A stretch of DNA of 64,000 nt from Siphonodentalium dalli (lineage: Eukaryota; Mollusca; Scaphopoda; Gadilida; Siphonodentaliidae), in the NCBI GenBank assembly GCA_032622095.1, contig CP136061.1:56183762-56247761 (forward strand). The letters are read 5' to 3'. Position numbers and translations under genes: made by a program. The notes under the pieces were generated by a model. That model worked only from the letters and a program-made list of their open reading frames with translations, ran no database searches and was not told the DNA's origin. This document shows, one piece after another, positions 1 through 11,387 of this stretch (the stretch's first letter is position 1; the number at the start of each line of letters is the position of its first letter).

Positions 1-478
1 CATTGGTGATGTGCATATGTATACCTGGATTGACTCTATAGTAATTGATATGGCGAATAGGTATACATGTCGTGGCTGTATAGTCCATGGTGAGGTGAAT
101 AGATATACAAAGCGTGACCGTATGATCGTGAATGTAGTGAATATGTATACATAAAGTGACTATATGGCCATGTGCCGGGTGTATGTGTATACCTGGTGTT
201 CATACATGGTGACTCGTGGCTGTATCGTCATTTGTGGTATGTACGGGTATAACCAAGTATGGCTGTATGACCAGGTGTACGTGTATAAATTGGGTGACTA
301 TGTTGTCATTTGTGTTGTGTTTATGTACATATGGAGTGACTGAGGTAATGGGTGGGTTGTACATGTGTACCTTGGGTGGCAAAATAGCTCAAGGATATGT
401 TAATCAATGGAGAGGTCATGTCAGAGAGTTCTCTATCTTGATGGTGTTTATATACATGGGGGGGGGGCGTTAAACACG
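1..478 (-). repeat. minisatellite array, inverted part, with end of flanking unique segment
   Basis: Degenerate tandem array of ~41-bp units (core CCATGGCCATATAGTCACTC followed by a GTATAC palindrome), read on the minus strand. Positions 330-478 are the reverse complement of 38830-38980, the junction between the unique arm and the array in the 10-kb foldback element. This piece is therefore the start of an array in the orientation opposite to the one that follows. It has no coding potential; the short open frames rich in H, T and Y are by-products of the repeat. Confidence 0.75.
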
Positions 479-2110
479 GAAAACGATGGCCACCCATTAC
501 CACATAGTCATTACGTATATACATAAAACACCACAGACATAACAATATAGTGACCCACTGTATCCATGTACACCTGATCCATGACAACGGGTGACCTTAC
601 AGCCACGCGTCACGATACAGGCACACCGGGGATACTCCTAAACATGACCGATAACCATATAGTCATTCCTTGTATACCCATTCAGCTCACCATTGGCCAT
701 AAGGTCATCCCCTGTATACCTATTCTCCAAACACGTGGTCAAATAGACAATCAATATATACATCAACAATGACCATAAAGTCACTCCGGGTATACATATG
801 CACCTCACCAATGGTCATATAGCCACTCGCTTCATACACATACCTTTACCAATGTTACCTGACCTATGGCCATATAGTCACACCGTGTGTACCTATTCAA
901 TACATTCATACACGACCATGGTCAATCCTTGCATACATATTCACCTCAACATTGGCCATGTCATTCCCTGTATCCCTATTTGTCACACCATAGTCGCATA
1001 GTCACTCAAGATATACTAATACACCCCAGCCATGTCAGTATTGTCACTCCATGTATGTATATGCACTTTATCCATGGCCATATAGCCACTTGCTATATAC
1101 ACATATCCCTTGCCCATGCCAATAAAGCAACACATGTGTATACTGGTATAACCTACACATGACCATACCGCCACGAGTCACCAAACAGGAACACCAGGTA
1201 TACTAATACGCCTGACACATGACCATTTTAATAGTCACCCCCTGTATAGATGTCCATTATATTTATGATCATACAGTCACTACTTGTATACCTACATGTA
1301 CTCATCTCACCATTGACCATACATTCACTACCTTTATACCTATATCGACACACATAGTCATATAACCACTCGATATACATATACAGCCCACCCTAGACCA
1401 TAGATTCACTCCAAGCATACAAGTAAACCTCACTAATGGCCATTCAGCCCTTCCAGATATACACACAACCACTCAAACAATCCATACTTGCATATACACC
1501 TCACACATGACAATTCAGCAATTCACTGTATAATCATACATGCCATCCATGATAATACAGCTAATCCCTATACACCCACCAATGATAATACATCCATGAG
1601 ATATATAGATATGAGATCCCTATATACCCACACACTCGATAATGTCCACCCGGCTTACTCCAGGTAATCATATTCAATCATGACCGTTCAGTCATTCCAT
1701 GTATACCTATTCACATTACCCGTAACCATAAAATCACACCCTATTTACCAACACACCCACCCATGATCATACAGACAACACATGTACATCCCACCCATGC
1801 CCTTACAGTCACTCCATATATACATAATCAACACATAGATGACCATGTAGCTATATCCATACACCACACCAATGCCCATACAGGCACACCTGGTGCACCC
1901 GTACTGGATATACACAATCATACACTATACAGTCACTCCATGCATACTGATTCACCTCACACCTGACCATGGCATCTCCTTGTATACATAGATGAATCTT
2001 ACAATGGACAACCCACTCATAACCATATCGTCACTCATTGTATACCTATTCACATAAGTCATGACATACAATAACTCACTGTATACCTATTCACCTCACA
2101 TATGATCACA
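479..2110 (+). repeat. ~41-bp minisatellite array, forward part
   Basis: About forty diverged units of roughly 41 bp with the pattern 'cacctcacc-atggccatatagtcactcc-tgtatacatata'. Units differ by substitutions and small indels, so the array is old. The same repeat fills 38975-40555 inside the 10-kb foldback element. It has no spacer/repeat structure of the CRISPR kind. Confidence 0.85.
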
Positions 2111-3816
2111 GAGTAACTCCCTGGCTACGATCTTGGCATCCGCACTGTATTCAGTTGACATTTTCTTAGCATAATGGACCAGAATAGCCAAATATTATGG
2201 TCCATCTCAATTCTGTCTCAAAGTTCTGCCCATTTCCTTTCAATAACTATGGCCAAAATCACAGAAGAGGTGCTCGGCAAAATAACGTACTTTAAAATTA
2301 ATTTATTTTGCCCAAACGAAAGTGGGACAACCAGAATAGAACATTTAGTTGTCAGTTAATTAACTAACACGTATAATAACCAAGTGAGTCACATTTTGCT
2401 ACATTTTCGGATAATGCAGAGAATGTTCGGGATATATGTAAAAAATTAACATTTTACAAATTTGGTTGCCATTTTGGAAGCCATCTTGAGCAATTTGGTC
2501 TATAAACACCGTAGTGAGACACATTAAAGATAGACCAAAACAATAAACACCTTTCAATCAGAAGATAGTTACATTTTACCTGAAAAAATGGTCCAAACCT
2601 GAAAAGTGAATTTTTGCCAATATTTATGTCAAGTTTTTGAGAAAAAAGTCAAATATTTTTGACGATGTCAGTGGTGACAATAGTAACAATTAACCATGGT
2701 GCATCAAACATGTTAGTATTCAATGTATAGAATGCAGAATTGCCAATTTTATACATCAACCACAACTTGCAAACGATTGCAGGAGACGCTGGTGTAATAT
2801 TTACCATTTTCCATATTTTGGCGGCCATATTGGCAGCCATTTTGAGCCAAAGTAGGAATTTTGGTTCGAGTGATTTGGAATATTCATAGGTAATGATATG
2901 CCTCACTTACATTACAAAGTTATGTTCATTTCTTGTTGAAATATGACTAGAATCCCAATTGAGATTTTTTGTGAAATTTTACACTGCATCCTGTGAAATC
3001 GAAGTTTTGAGGGATCGGAAGGGGCTAAGACCACAATAATTGCATATTTAATTGATCCAATGATCGGTTAATATACAAAACACAAAATAAAGTTGAATTA
3101 CTCAACCAGTTCCAAACAGCATGAATTGAACTAGAAGATATTTGTGAAAAAATGGCATATTTTCAACTTCCGGCGGCCATATTGGCGGCCATCTTAAGAA
3201 AATTTAGATATGTTTTGGCCCAAATGAACCGTGGTAACCTCCCAACTATAATTGTATTGAGAAAACTGTGAGAAAATGCGATTTTCACAAGAAAAGGATG
3301 GCATAAACCACCCAACCCAAAAACTGAGATTTTCAAAAAGGTCAAGGTCAAATTGAAGGTCAAGGTGACCTCCAAAATCTGGAACCAGCCAGTTTAGTGA
3401 TACTCACCAACCACTTAACAAACTCTGAAAGTTTGGCGCTTCTATCACAAAGTGAACGATTTTGCAACTATCCCCCCCACTACTATGCACAGTATAGCTT
3501 ACACGATAAATTCAGAGCAGATGTCAACTGACAAGGAGTGAACTTTTCAACTGGTCGATCCTCCAGAATATTACCGAGACGTCCTGATAAACTCCGTACA
3601 CACATGTCGAGAGACGGATCTATTTATCTAAATATGAGTATCTTCCCGTCCTCGGCGAATTAACTAATATTAATATATTGTTTAGGAAAGACTAAATTAG
3701 GGTTAGTCACTTACATTTTAAGTCACTTTGACTAACCCACACATTTTCTTGCCGCAAATCGATAATAATCAAGATGGCTCTTCCGATCGTTTTTTTTTTT
3801 CTAAAAAAAAAACATC

Positions 3817-4088
3817 TTAAAGGGGTACACACTTAAATGTGACACACTAAAAATATTTCTGGAAAATTGATCATTAAGTAGTCCTGCTAATCTTCTAATG
3901 AATAAATGGCTGGAGTCATAAATTCATTTTCGTTATAATTACCATGTTATTTGCATCGTTCATAGAGCACCCAAGTGTATTTTGCACTAATCTCTGGCTC
4001 AAATTAATTCATTTGTTGCATATATTCTGCCGAGTATAAAAGGAAATGGTCATAAATGGCCAGATTTAGTGTACAGTCCCCCTTTTAA
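3817..4088. mobile_element. TTAA-flanked MITE, family 'TTAAAGGGG' (copy 1)
   Basis: Begins TTAAAGGGGTACAC and ends with the inverse, CCCCCTTTTAA. The internal text ('tgcatcgttcatagagcacc', 'aattcatttgttgcatatat') is shared with copies at 6298-6661 and 17962-18291. The left part of this copy has been replaced by sequence (3838-3900) that recurs inverted at 4272-4337. Confidence 0.7.
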
Positions 4089-4337
4089 AAAAACATCAAT
4101 TTGAAAAAAAAAAGATCAGCCATTGTTGAAATATTGTTCCACGAAGAAGCTGGGATTAGTCAACTGTGATTGAACCACGAAGATAATAAAATTTTAGAGA
4201 AATTACGGTATTTTTTATCAACATCATAAATTCGCCTACAGCAACATAGCTAAATCAGCAGGTCCAACCAACATCATAGAAGATTAGCAGGACTACTTAA
4301 TGATAAATTTTCCAGAAATATCATCTAGTGTGTCACA
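3838..4337. repeat. ~60-bp inverted repeat pair
   Basis: Left arm 3838-3900 (tgacacactaaaaatatttc...) and right arm 4272-4337 (its inverse, ending ...tagtgtgtca) differ at only a few positions. They enclose most of the MITE at 3817-4088, so an insertion with these ends has become entangled with that MITE. No coding sequence. Confidence 0.65.
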
Positions 4338-4379
4338 TTATGAAACACCTTACCTGGTACCCTGTTGTTGTGATGGATT

Positions 4380-6122
4380 ATTTACAGGCAATGGTCCAAG
4401 AAAAACAAAGTCCATATCTAAGAATCAAATATGGGAATATGTACTGAACACTGTGATGAATGATGTACTACAAAAAAAAAATTATATTTCTTGAGCGTTC
4501 TTTGAAAAAATTACTTTGAACCAGTTGTTGACAAATGATATATACTTTCTTAAACATTGGTTGTGTGGATGCTAGCAGCAGGGATGTGGCTAGAGGATCT
4601 CTGTTGGGGGGGGGGGGGGTGTCCACCTTAGGAAATTCCAACTGCACCCCCCCCCCTTGAGTCGGAATCACACCAACACAACTTTTTGCATAATTCCATT
4701 TGCACCCCACCACACCTTGAGTCGGAATCACACCAACACAACTTTTTGCATAATTCCATTTGCACCCCCTTGTACCTCATGCTCAGGCCTAATTTCCTAT
4801 ATATTCATAAGCCATGCTTCTATGTTCCCAGTATGAGAACATTAAGATAATATAACCTGAAAATTGCCCCAAAAAAAACAACTAGTGGTCTAATTCCAGA
4901 CAAATGCACACAGCTACCGACAACAGACCAGGAAACACCAGGCCGACCATGGTTCGGCCCGGTATGAGAAAATTTTGAAAACTATACAAGAAAATCGCAA
5001 ATCCTAGCATCTAGACTGGCCTCAACTGAAGCTTTCCTAGTGTTGGAAATTTCCAACCTCATGCCCCCCTCAGGTTGGAAAATTCTTCAACTGATGACCA
5101 TTTATGTCTACAAGTTTGACCAAATGTAGTAAAATATTGTTTTGCTAAACTAATTAGCAGTTTTGTATTGGCTATGTGGATGGGGCAATGACACACCGGG
5201 CCGACCATGGTTCGGCCCGGTGTGCGAAAATTTTGAAATCTGAACAAGAAAATCGCAAAATCCTAACATCTAGACTAGCCTCAAGACTTCATACTGTTGG
5301 AAATTTCAAACCCTACACCCACACTTAGGTTGGAAAATTTCCAACTGATGACAATTCCAATGACAATGTTGACCAATTGTATGACAATATTGTTTTCTTA
5401 AATTAACTAGAAGTTTTTGACTGGCCACGGGGGAGGGACCAGGACACAAGCTTTCCAAGTGTTGGAAATTTCAAACCTGTTAACCCCCCTAAGGTTGGAA
5501 AATTTCCAACTGATGACCATTTCTGTCAAAATTTTTGACCAAAAATAGGAACATATGCAAATATTGGTCGAAAAACAATAAATTCCGAAAAACAATAAAT
5601 TCCCCCCAATAAATTGTTTTTACCTGAAATTAGGAATTTCCAACTATTGGAAATATAGCTCTCTGCTGGGGGGGGGGGGTGAGACACCCCACACCCCCTC
5701 TAGCCACTTCCCTGGCTAGCAGGCATGGGTTAGTAGCTGGCCAGTGTAACCGCTGTGGACTCTGTTGACAATAGAATGCTAATCCCCAATCAAACCCTAC
5801 CAGACCACCACACTATTTCTAACACGTAGGTCACCACTCACTCGCAGGATAATCACCCATGTGGAAGTTAACACCAGCTAAAAGCCATTCACACTAGACT
5901 GGACATAAGCCATGAAAAAGTGACCCATAAACTGCTGGCTCTCAGTCAACCATATTGTAAAGTTAGTATATCATTTGTCAACAACTGGTTCAAAGTAATT
6001 TTTTTCAAAGAACGCTCAAGAAATATAATATTATTTTTGTAGTACATCACAGTGTTCAGTACATATTCCCATATTTGATTCTTAGATGTGGACTTTGTTT
6101 TTCTTGGACCATTGCCTGTAAA
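4380..6122. mobile_element. 1.7-kb inverted-repeat element with internal tandem repeats
   Basis: Arms of ~170 bp at 4380-4550 and 5950-6122 are near-identical inverted copies beginning TTTACAGGCAATGGTCC. Between them lie homopolymeric G and C runs, a 60-bp duplication (4657-4770) and three degenerate ~250-bp units (4925-5620) repeating 'gttggaaatttc...aggttggaaaatttccaactgatg'. Two of these carry the palindrome GGCCGACCATGGTTCGGCC. Open frames over the arms give similar peptides simply because the arms are copies. Non-autonomous; superfamily unknown. Confidence 0.65.
4657..4770 (+). repeat. 60-bp tandem duplication
   Basis: Two units starting at 4657 and 4717, each reading 'ttgagtcggaatcacaccaa' and then 'cacaactttttgcataattc', nearly identical, so recently duplicated. 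Confidence 0.85.
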
Positions 6123-6297
6123 TTTTATTTTTTTAAATCTCAATAAAGTTCACATTTGTATTTCTAACATAATCCACCATGAAGTATACTCTTAAAATGT
6201 TGCATCAATGGGCATGGTATCTATTATTACTATTATACATGAACAGAATCCTTTATTTGGTCTATCAAATTTTGGAAAAATTGGGTCCACAAAGCCA

Positions 6298-6661
6298 TTA
6301 AAGGGGTACTGTATATTAAATCCGGCCATTTATGGAACCATCTCCTTTTATACTCTTTTTTAACAGAATATATACAACAGATGAATGAAATTGAGCCATA
6401 GATTGGTGGAAAATAGACCCATGTGCTATATGAATGACGCAAACACCATGGTAATTATAATGAAAATGAATTTATGGCTGGAGTCATAAATTCATTTTCA
6501 CTATTTATAATTATCTTGTTGTTTTTTCGTTCATACAGTAACCGAGTGTATTTTTCACTCATCCATGGCTCAAATTCATTCATTTGTTGCATATATTCTG
6601 TTGATTACAAAAGGAGATGGTCCCATCAATGACCGGATTTAATGTTAAGGTACCCCTTTAA
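6298..6661. mobile_element. TTAA-flanked MITE, family 'TTAAAGGGG' (copy 2)
   Basis: TTAA at both ends (6298-6301 and 6658-6661) with inverted termini AGGGGTAC / GTACCCCT. The arms are palindromic: 'aatccggccatttatgg' and 'atctccttttatac' recur inverted near the right end, with 'aattcattcatttgttgc' in the right half. This is the best preserved of the three copies. The TTAA target preference is that of piggyBac-type transposases; the element encodes nothing. Confidence 0.8.
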
Positions 6662-8123
6662 CAAGGGGTGGTATTGTCATCGAGTTTTACGTGTACACAT
6701 ATACTTGCATTCAATGGTCGATCGGACCGTGGTTTGTGGAGTTATGAAAGCACACCGCGATGCTGATAGGTCACTTCGCAAGCCAGTCGTAATTGAATTG
6801 ATGTCATCTTGGGCACGAACAAGATTATTAGGAAGCCATGTGATTGTTTCATTGGTATGGCTGGGCTGTGTCGGTTAATACCATTATACTATTAAGGACT
6901 GCCCTGGTCAGTCCCCCGGTGTCGTACGACCGAACTTCAATTTACCCGGCGTCTCTAGGTCGAGCTCTAACGTAATATAGGTAATCAGTGCCCATATGGT
7001 TCTGTCGTTCACCAAATACTCTGGTATTTGTACTAATGTGATTTAGACACGACTGGCCACTGCCGCCAGCAGTCAGGAAATGGAATTCCAATCTTCACCT
7101 GTTATCCCAAATCCCCCATCTCGCCATTTGTAAATTTTCCCACACATCTATCTATGTAGGGTCAAAATGACTGTGTTTATAGAAAACAGCGTTGCATTGT
7201 AATGTATAAGGCAGATATCCAACTCATCAATGGATACGCGCATTAAACTTGGTGGCCCAATCGGTGGGGTGTACAGGGCCTTAATACTTCCATGACTGGA
7301 GCTTCCTGGCCATGCTTGTTCTATCCCGACTTCTGATTAACCAAACAAGGGAGGTTAACCTGATTCGCGTGTCTGGGCAGTTAAAGTGATGTGAAAGACT
7401 CAGCTATCGGGAGACCAAATAGAAATGGAGAATAATCTTACTCAAATTAGTTATTTTTATGAATATTAATCGAAATTTACAACACGCACACTATAATTCT
7501 TATATATTAATTATATACAATGAGTCTTGATCGCGAAATCATTTGCTTTGGTTTATCGCCGATCGTTGTGTCACGAATTGAGATGTAAATATTATTTACA
7601 ATTGAACGTAGTTCAGACGATGTTTTCTATGGAGTGGTATGGTTGATTTCTTTGAAATTTTCGGCAATGTTAGTAGAATGCTACATTCCACATGTTGACA
7701 TAGCGCCTCAGCCTCTGCGCCTGAGTACTAATTTATCAGTTTCACGCACCCAAACAAATGCATAGTATGTCTTTAATACTGTCAGTTGGTTACCACCAGT
7801 CTCTGGTTGCTAAGGTTATTGGAGTGATTTCTCAGTGAAACATACCCTCTATACCGACCAATAATTTTGTTGAGAGTTTCGTCGTAGCATTCGTTTTTCA
7901 TGCTTCACATTAAAGATACGCGGGTGGCCTTCGCGATGGTACTGCTCATAAAAAAGTCACATCCGTTAAAACCGTCATAAGCAGAAAGATAAAAATAAAA
8001 TATAGACTTTAACTGACAGTGTTGCCCAGATACGCGAATTGTACCAATAATAAATATCTCATAAATAGCATGCTATTTTAAATATCGCACACATTAGTAA
8101 ACAGAAGCCATATTATGATACAG
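6662..8123. other. no recognisable feature
   Basis: About 1.5 kb of apparently unique AT-rich sequence. No long open frame, repeat unit or RNA gene was recognised on either strand. Confidence 0.5.
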
Positions 8124-8347
8124 TACAGTGCGTAAAGAGTGTTCGATACACAAAACACTCAGCCCCAGGGAGATCCCACCAAGCAAACTTTTGTTACTAC
8201 ATATTGTTTACAACATACCGATATAGAGCTCACCACTCAAGATTTCGGTGTTGAATAGGTCACCGTTAATCACTAAAAAAAAAGAAAATAATAATAATCT
8301 CCACGGTATTCAGTGTTTTGCATACCGCACATTCTTTACGTGCTGTA
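8124..8347. mobile_element. 224-bp MITE with ~36-bp TIRs
   Basis: Left end 8124-8159 (TACAGTGCGTAAAGAGTG... CAAAACACT) is the imperfect inverse of 8312-8347 (AGTGTTTTGC... CTTTACGTGCTGTA). The interior has no coding sequence. Target duplication is not clear. Confidence 0.65.
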
Positions 8348-9948
8348 TATAAACAAACACTCGGTTCACACAAAGTGTGTTTTGCGGGTAATATTGTATT
8401 CACACTATCATTACACTAACTATTAGTATATTCTTGAGGAAATTCATAATTTAGTAACGTTTATTTCTAAATTCTAACTACAACAAAGGCCATCCGCGCC
8501 ATTAAGCTCAGTGAATACACGCTCTGTTGTGTATATTGGGACGACATCAGGTCGTCAAATACAGGAGCAGTATATATATGAGCACCATGTCTTCATAAAA
8601 GACGTTACTGAAATTTTAGCCGATTTCAATTTCCACATAAGACTGTATTTATATGTTTACCACAACAGAACCATTATAACATCATACACCCTTCACTGTT
8701 ATAAGCGCCATATAAAATGAGTCCTTTTCTTTCTGTGGCGACAACTTCAACCTCTGTAATAAGTTTTCTGTACAAGCATATATACATATATATCATATCT
8801 ATGGAGGCATGGACCCAATTCGTTGCTTCATTGTGCTTGCATTAGTGAGCGTGAACAAATTCTCATTTTTTTAACGAAGTGGAAATGTATCGATAGGAAT
8901 GGCACATTGAGATGTCTCATAACTGAGATCAAGTTTGAAAATCGGTCCCGAACACGCACCAACCTCGTCAAGCACAGACTGCGATTATGGTATCCACGAC
9001 CTAACCACATATACATATACTTTGTTTATTCATGTACATGTAAAAATTTCTCGGAGTGCGTCAATAGCTAAATATTACCTGCCTAATTTCTTCCAGACCA
9101 CACTTAAAAAAATACAGAAGAAACATGACTGTGTTGTTACACATTTTTCACTTAAAGGTGTTTTAAAAGATAGATAATCTATCAAAATGTTCTAATGTTA
9201 TAAAATAGTAACAATTCCTGTCCTAGTTCATGGAAAACAATTAGAAAAAAATTATATATATTTCCTAGTGCCAGAGGCTCCTTTTGGCCGTTATCTCTGA
9301 CTCAAAAGTATTATTGTATGCCCCTGATCAATACAAAAAAGTTAGGGAAGTGATAGACCATCTTTAATTCAAGCATCATAAGTATGTGTCTCCTTCACTA
9401 CCTAACGTCTCACCATCGATATTATTGATGTCTAGTGATAGCCAAATCATACACTATGAATTCTTATCAGTCAAGTGAATGGGAAATGGGTGAAAAGCTG
9501 ACTTCTCGTTTAACTAACGAACTTCCTTGTGTTCTATTTATTCAGCTGTCGCGGAACAGTCTCGACAAACCTCTCCAAGAATTCTCTGAGCCAACTCATC
9601 GATCAACCCTTCATTTACCAAATACTCATTGGCGAGTAGTTCCCTGAGGAAATGGTCAGTTCAACATGCCGTTTATTGAACTTGTTATATGAATATTCCC
9701 CACCAACGAATATAAATCCTTATGCCAAAGATTTGATCAAGTCAAAAAATAAAATAAAAATCTGGACACATTTGTTCTTCATCATGGAATAATAAAGAGC
9801 GGTCATGGGTAGTCTATTCCGGATACGATAAAATAGGAGCATCTGGCTTACTTCTGTGCGAAAAATTAAAAACAGCTGGAAAATTGCTAAGAGCTATGGC
9901 TTCAGCTGATAATTTTAGCTATTTTTAGCAGAGTATATAAAATCTGTA
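8348..9948. other. no recognisable feature
   Basis: Unique-looking AT-rich sequence with only short chance frames (the longest, 8823-9071, is 82 codons with no recognised motif). Confidence 0.5.
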
Positions 9949-10114
9949 TTGGCATTTCATGTATGTATGTATGAATGTATATATGTATGTATGAATGTAT
10001 ATATGTATATGTATGTATGCATGTATGTTTGTATGTGTGTATGTAAGTATGTTTGTTTGTATGTATGTATGTATGTATGTATGTAAGTATGTATGTATGT
10101 ATGTATGTATGTAT
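9949..10114 (+). repeat. (ATGT)n microsatellite
   Basis: Interrupted ATGT tetranucleotide tract of ~165 bp with ATGA, TATA and TTTG variants on the left and purer towards the right (10058-10112). The frames of Y, C, M, V or T, H, I over it are repeat artefacts. Confidence 0.95.
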
Positions 10115-10515
10115 GCACCTATCTTACCCCTCATTCCAAATTACGTAGACTTAAAGGGTCTCAACGCCTTCGAAATTGGTTCATGCGAAATAACATAAAA
10201 TCTGTAAAACAACTATTAACAAATAGACGAAAAATAGGTTGACTTTGTTGATTGACTTTGTTGATTGTCTTCTTTTTATTACTAACAACTCACTAATACT
10301 GAGATTTCGCATTTCAAAACTATTGTTATGTAAACATTTCTGTTACAGTGCAAGAAATTGCATTAACCCTTTACCCAACAAACCGGCCAAAACCGGCCAA
10401 ATAAAGCTTCAACAGCCTAAATTATCTTGGGTCTGTCTCAATAGAACCATACAAATATGGATATCATTGGAACCGGCTCATTGACCACATTGTGATGGTT
10501 ATAGCTATGCCCTGT

Positions 10516-10584
10516 GCCAATGCATTCTCTTATATATGCGAGTCGACCATAGGTCGCCTCGCATATATAAGAGAATGCATTGGC
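10516..10584. repeat. 69-bp palindrome module (1 of 10)
   Basis: Two 33-bp arms starting GCCAATGCATTCTCTTATAT around a 3-nt loop (ATA), with a single mismatch between arms. It would fold into a near-perfect hairpin in single-stranded DNA or RNA. Confidence 0.9.
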
Positions 10585-10662
10585 CTAAAAAAATCTTTTT
10601 TTAACACTTTTTACCATTTTTTCTTACATTCTTTAACAATTTTATAATTTTTAATGTGTTAA

Positions 10663-10731
10663 GCCAATGCATTCTCTTATATATGCGAGGCGACCTATGG
10701 TCGACTCGCATATATAAGAGAATGCATTGGC
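10663..10731. repeat. 69-bp palindrome module (2 of 10)
   Basis: Same sequence as 10516-10584 in the opposite orientation (the one arm mismatch is swapped), so the MITE is a palindrome of palindromes. Confidence 0.9.
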
Positions 10732-10976
10732 ACAGGGCCGTTCTGTTGGGTAAAGGGTTAAAAGTCCTATAAGTCCAATAAGATATCAAGGTTTAATCAA
10801 AACGTGACGGTAAACATTGTAAAAGGTCTAAGTATTGACAAACGTTCTGAAAATCATATTCAGACAAAACTATTGACAAATAACCACATGTAACAGTTTC
10901 GATTACACACCAGTGGTATCAACACCTGAAATTTCGTTATTGAAGAACTAAAAGTACAACGTTTATCTGTGATGTT

Positions 10977-11204
10977 TTAACCCTTTCAGTGCCAGGGACC
11001 GATCTCATCGGACCTAATTTACGGTATATATGTAGAGTGCCAGGGCCGATAAAAATTAAAAAAACCAACTGGATAAAACCTTAGAGGCATGTTATAACTC
11101 AAAACTATCACCATGTATTCATAGTAATAATTTTGATGCCCATGAAAAACGTAAGATTCCCTGGCACTAAACCTACAAAATAAGTCTGGCACTGAAAGAG
11201 TTAA
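10977..11204. mobile_element. TTAA MITE with CCCTTTCAGTGCCAG ends
   Basis: TTAA at 10977-10980 and 11201-11204. Termini CCCTTTCAGTGCCAG and CTGGCACTGAAAGAG are inverted. The interior of ~190 bp is non-coding. The ends are those of the family at 16398-16670, but the interior differs. Confidence 0.85.
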
Positions 11205-11387
11205 AGAATATAAGAAAACATTATTCAAATTGTAAAAAAATAATTACAAATGATGAAAAATTGTTAGGCCAATGCATTCTCTTATATATGCGAGGTGACC
11301 TATGGTCGACTCGCATATATAAGAGAATGCTTTGGCACAGGGTATATGGGTTGATACAAAAATCGGACTTGGCACTGAAAGGGTTAA
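11205..11387. mobile_element. partial TTAA MITE with palindrome module (3 of 10) at 11268-11336
   Basis: The right end (gggttgatacaaaaatcgga ... GGCACTGAAAGGG, then TTAA at 11384-11387) is that of the 16398-16670 family, but the matching left end is missing. In its place is a 69-bp palindrome otherwise typical of the CCCTTTACCCAACA family. It abuts the previous MITE at the TTAA 11201-11204. Confidence 0.7.

Larger units (their letters stand above)
1..3497 (+). mobile_element. truncated copy of the 10-kb foldback element (array plus right arm)
   Basis: Positions 2111-3497 match the right-hand side of the element at 37577-47632. They share the sequence after the array (compare 40560-40900), repeated blocks with gccgccattttgg motifs, a 'ggtcaaggtcaaattgaagg' block, and a right end in which 'gtgaacgat' is followed by a TATAG end near 3493. 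The left arm is replaced by an inverted piece of array (1-478), so this copy is truncated or rearranged and continues off the window. It has no internal 5.1-kb insertion and no gene of its own. Confidence 0.65.
10363..10761 (+). mobile_element. piggyBac-type MITE carrying two 69-bp palindromes (copy 1)
   Basis: Flanked by TTAA (10363-10366, 10758-10761), with inverted ends CCCTTTACCCAACA / TGTTGGGTAAAGGG. One end has an extra ~140-bp block beginning aaccggccaaaaccggcc. The rest is two 69-bp palindromes (10516-10584, 10663-10731) separated by an AT-rich spacer. Copies with the same plan lie at 49877-50265 and 62631-63030. The TTAA target plus CCCTTT ends are typical of piggyBac-related elements; no transposase is encoded. 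Confidence 0.9.

Noticed and set aside
479-2110. Regular ~41-bp array considered as a CRISPR-like array
   Set aside because: Whole units repeat with gradual divergence and there are no unique spacers of constant length; eukaryotic minisatellite.
2649-3375. Minus frames containing MAANMAA-type peptides (also 46628-46912 and others)
   Set aside because: They arise from the repeated ccgccattttgg/gcagccatttt motif of the foldback arms; frames are not conserved between copies.
4300-4494. Similar peptides (TGNGPRKTKS ... IWEYVLNTVM) at 4300-4494 and 5946-6143 as a duplicated gene
   Set aside because: They are the inverted arms of one element; frames shift after ~30 codons and no domain is recognised.
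10239-10484. Frame with NPLPNKPAKTGQIKLQQPK, repeated at 49783-49998 and 62909-63106
   Set aside because: Identical because the MITE end is repeated; too short, and part of the non-coding aaccggcc block.
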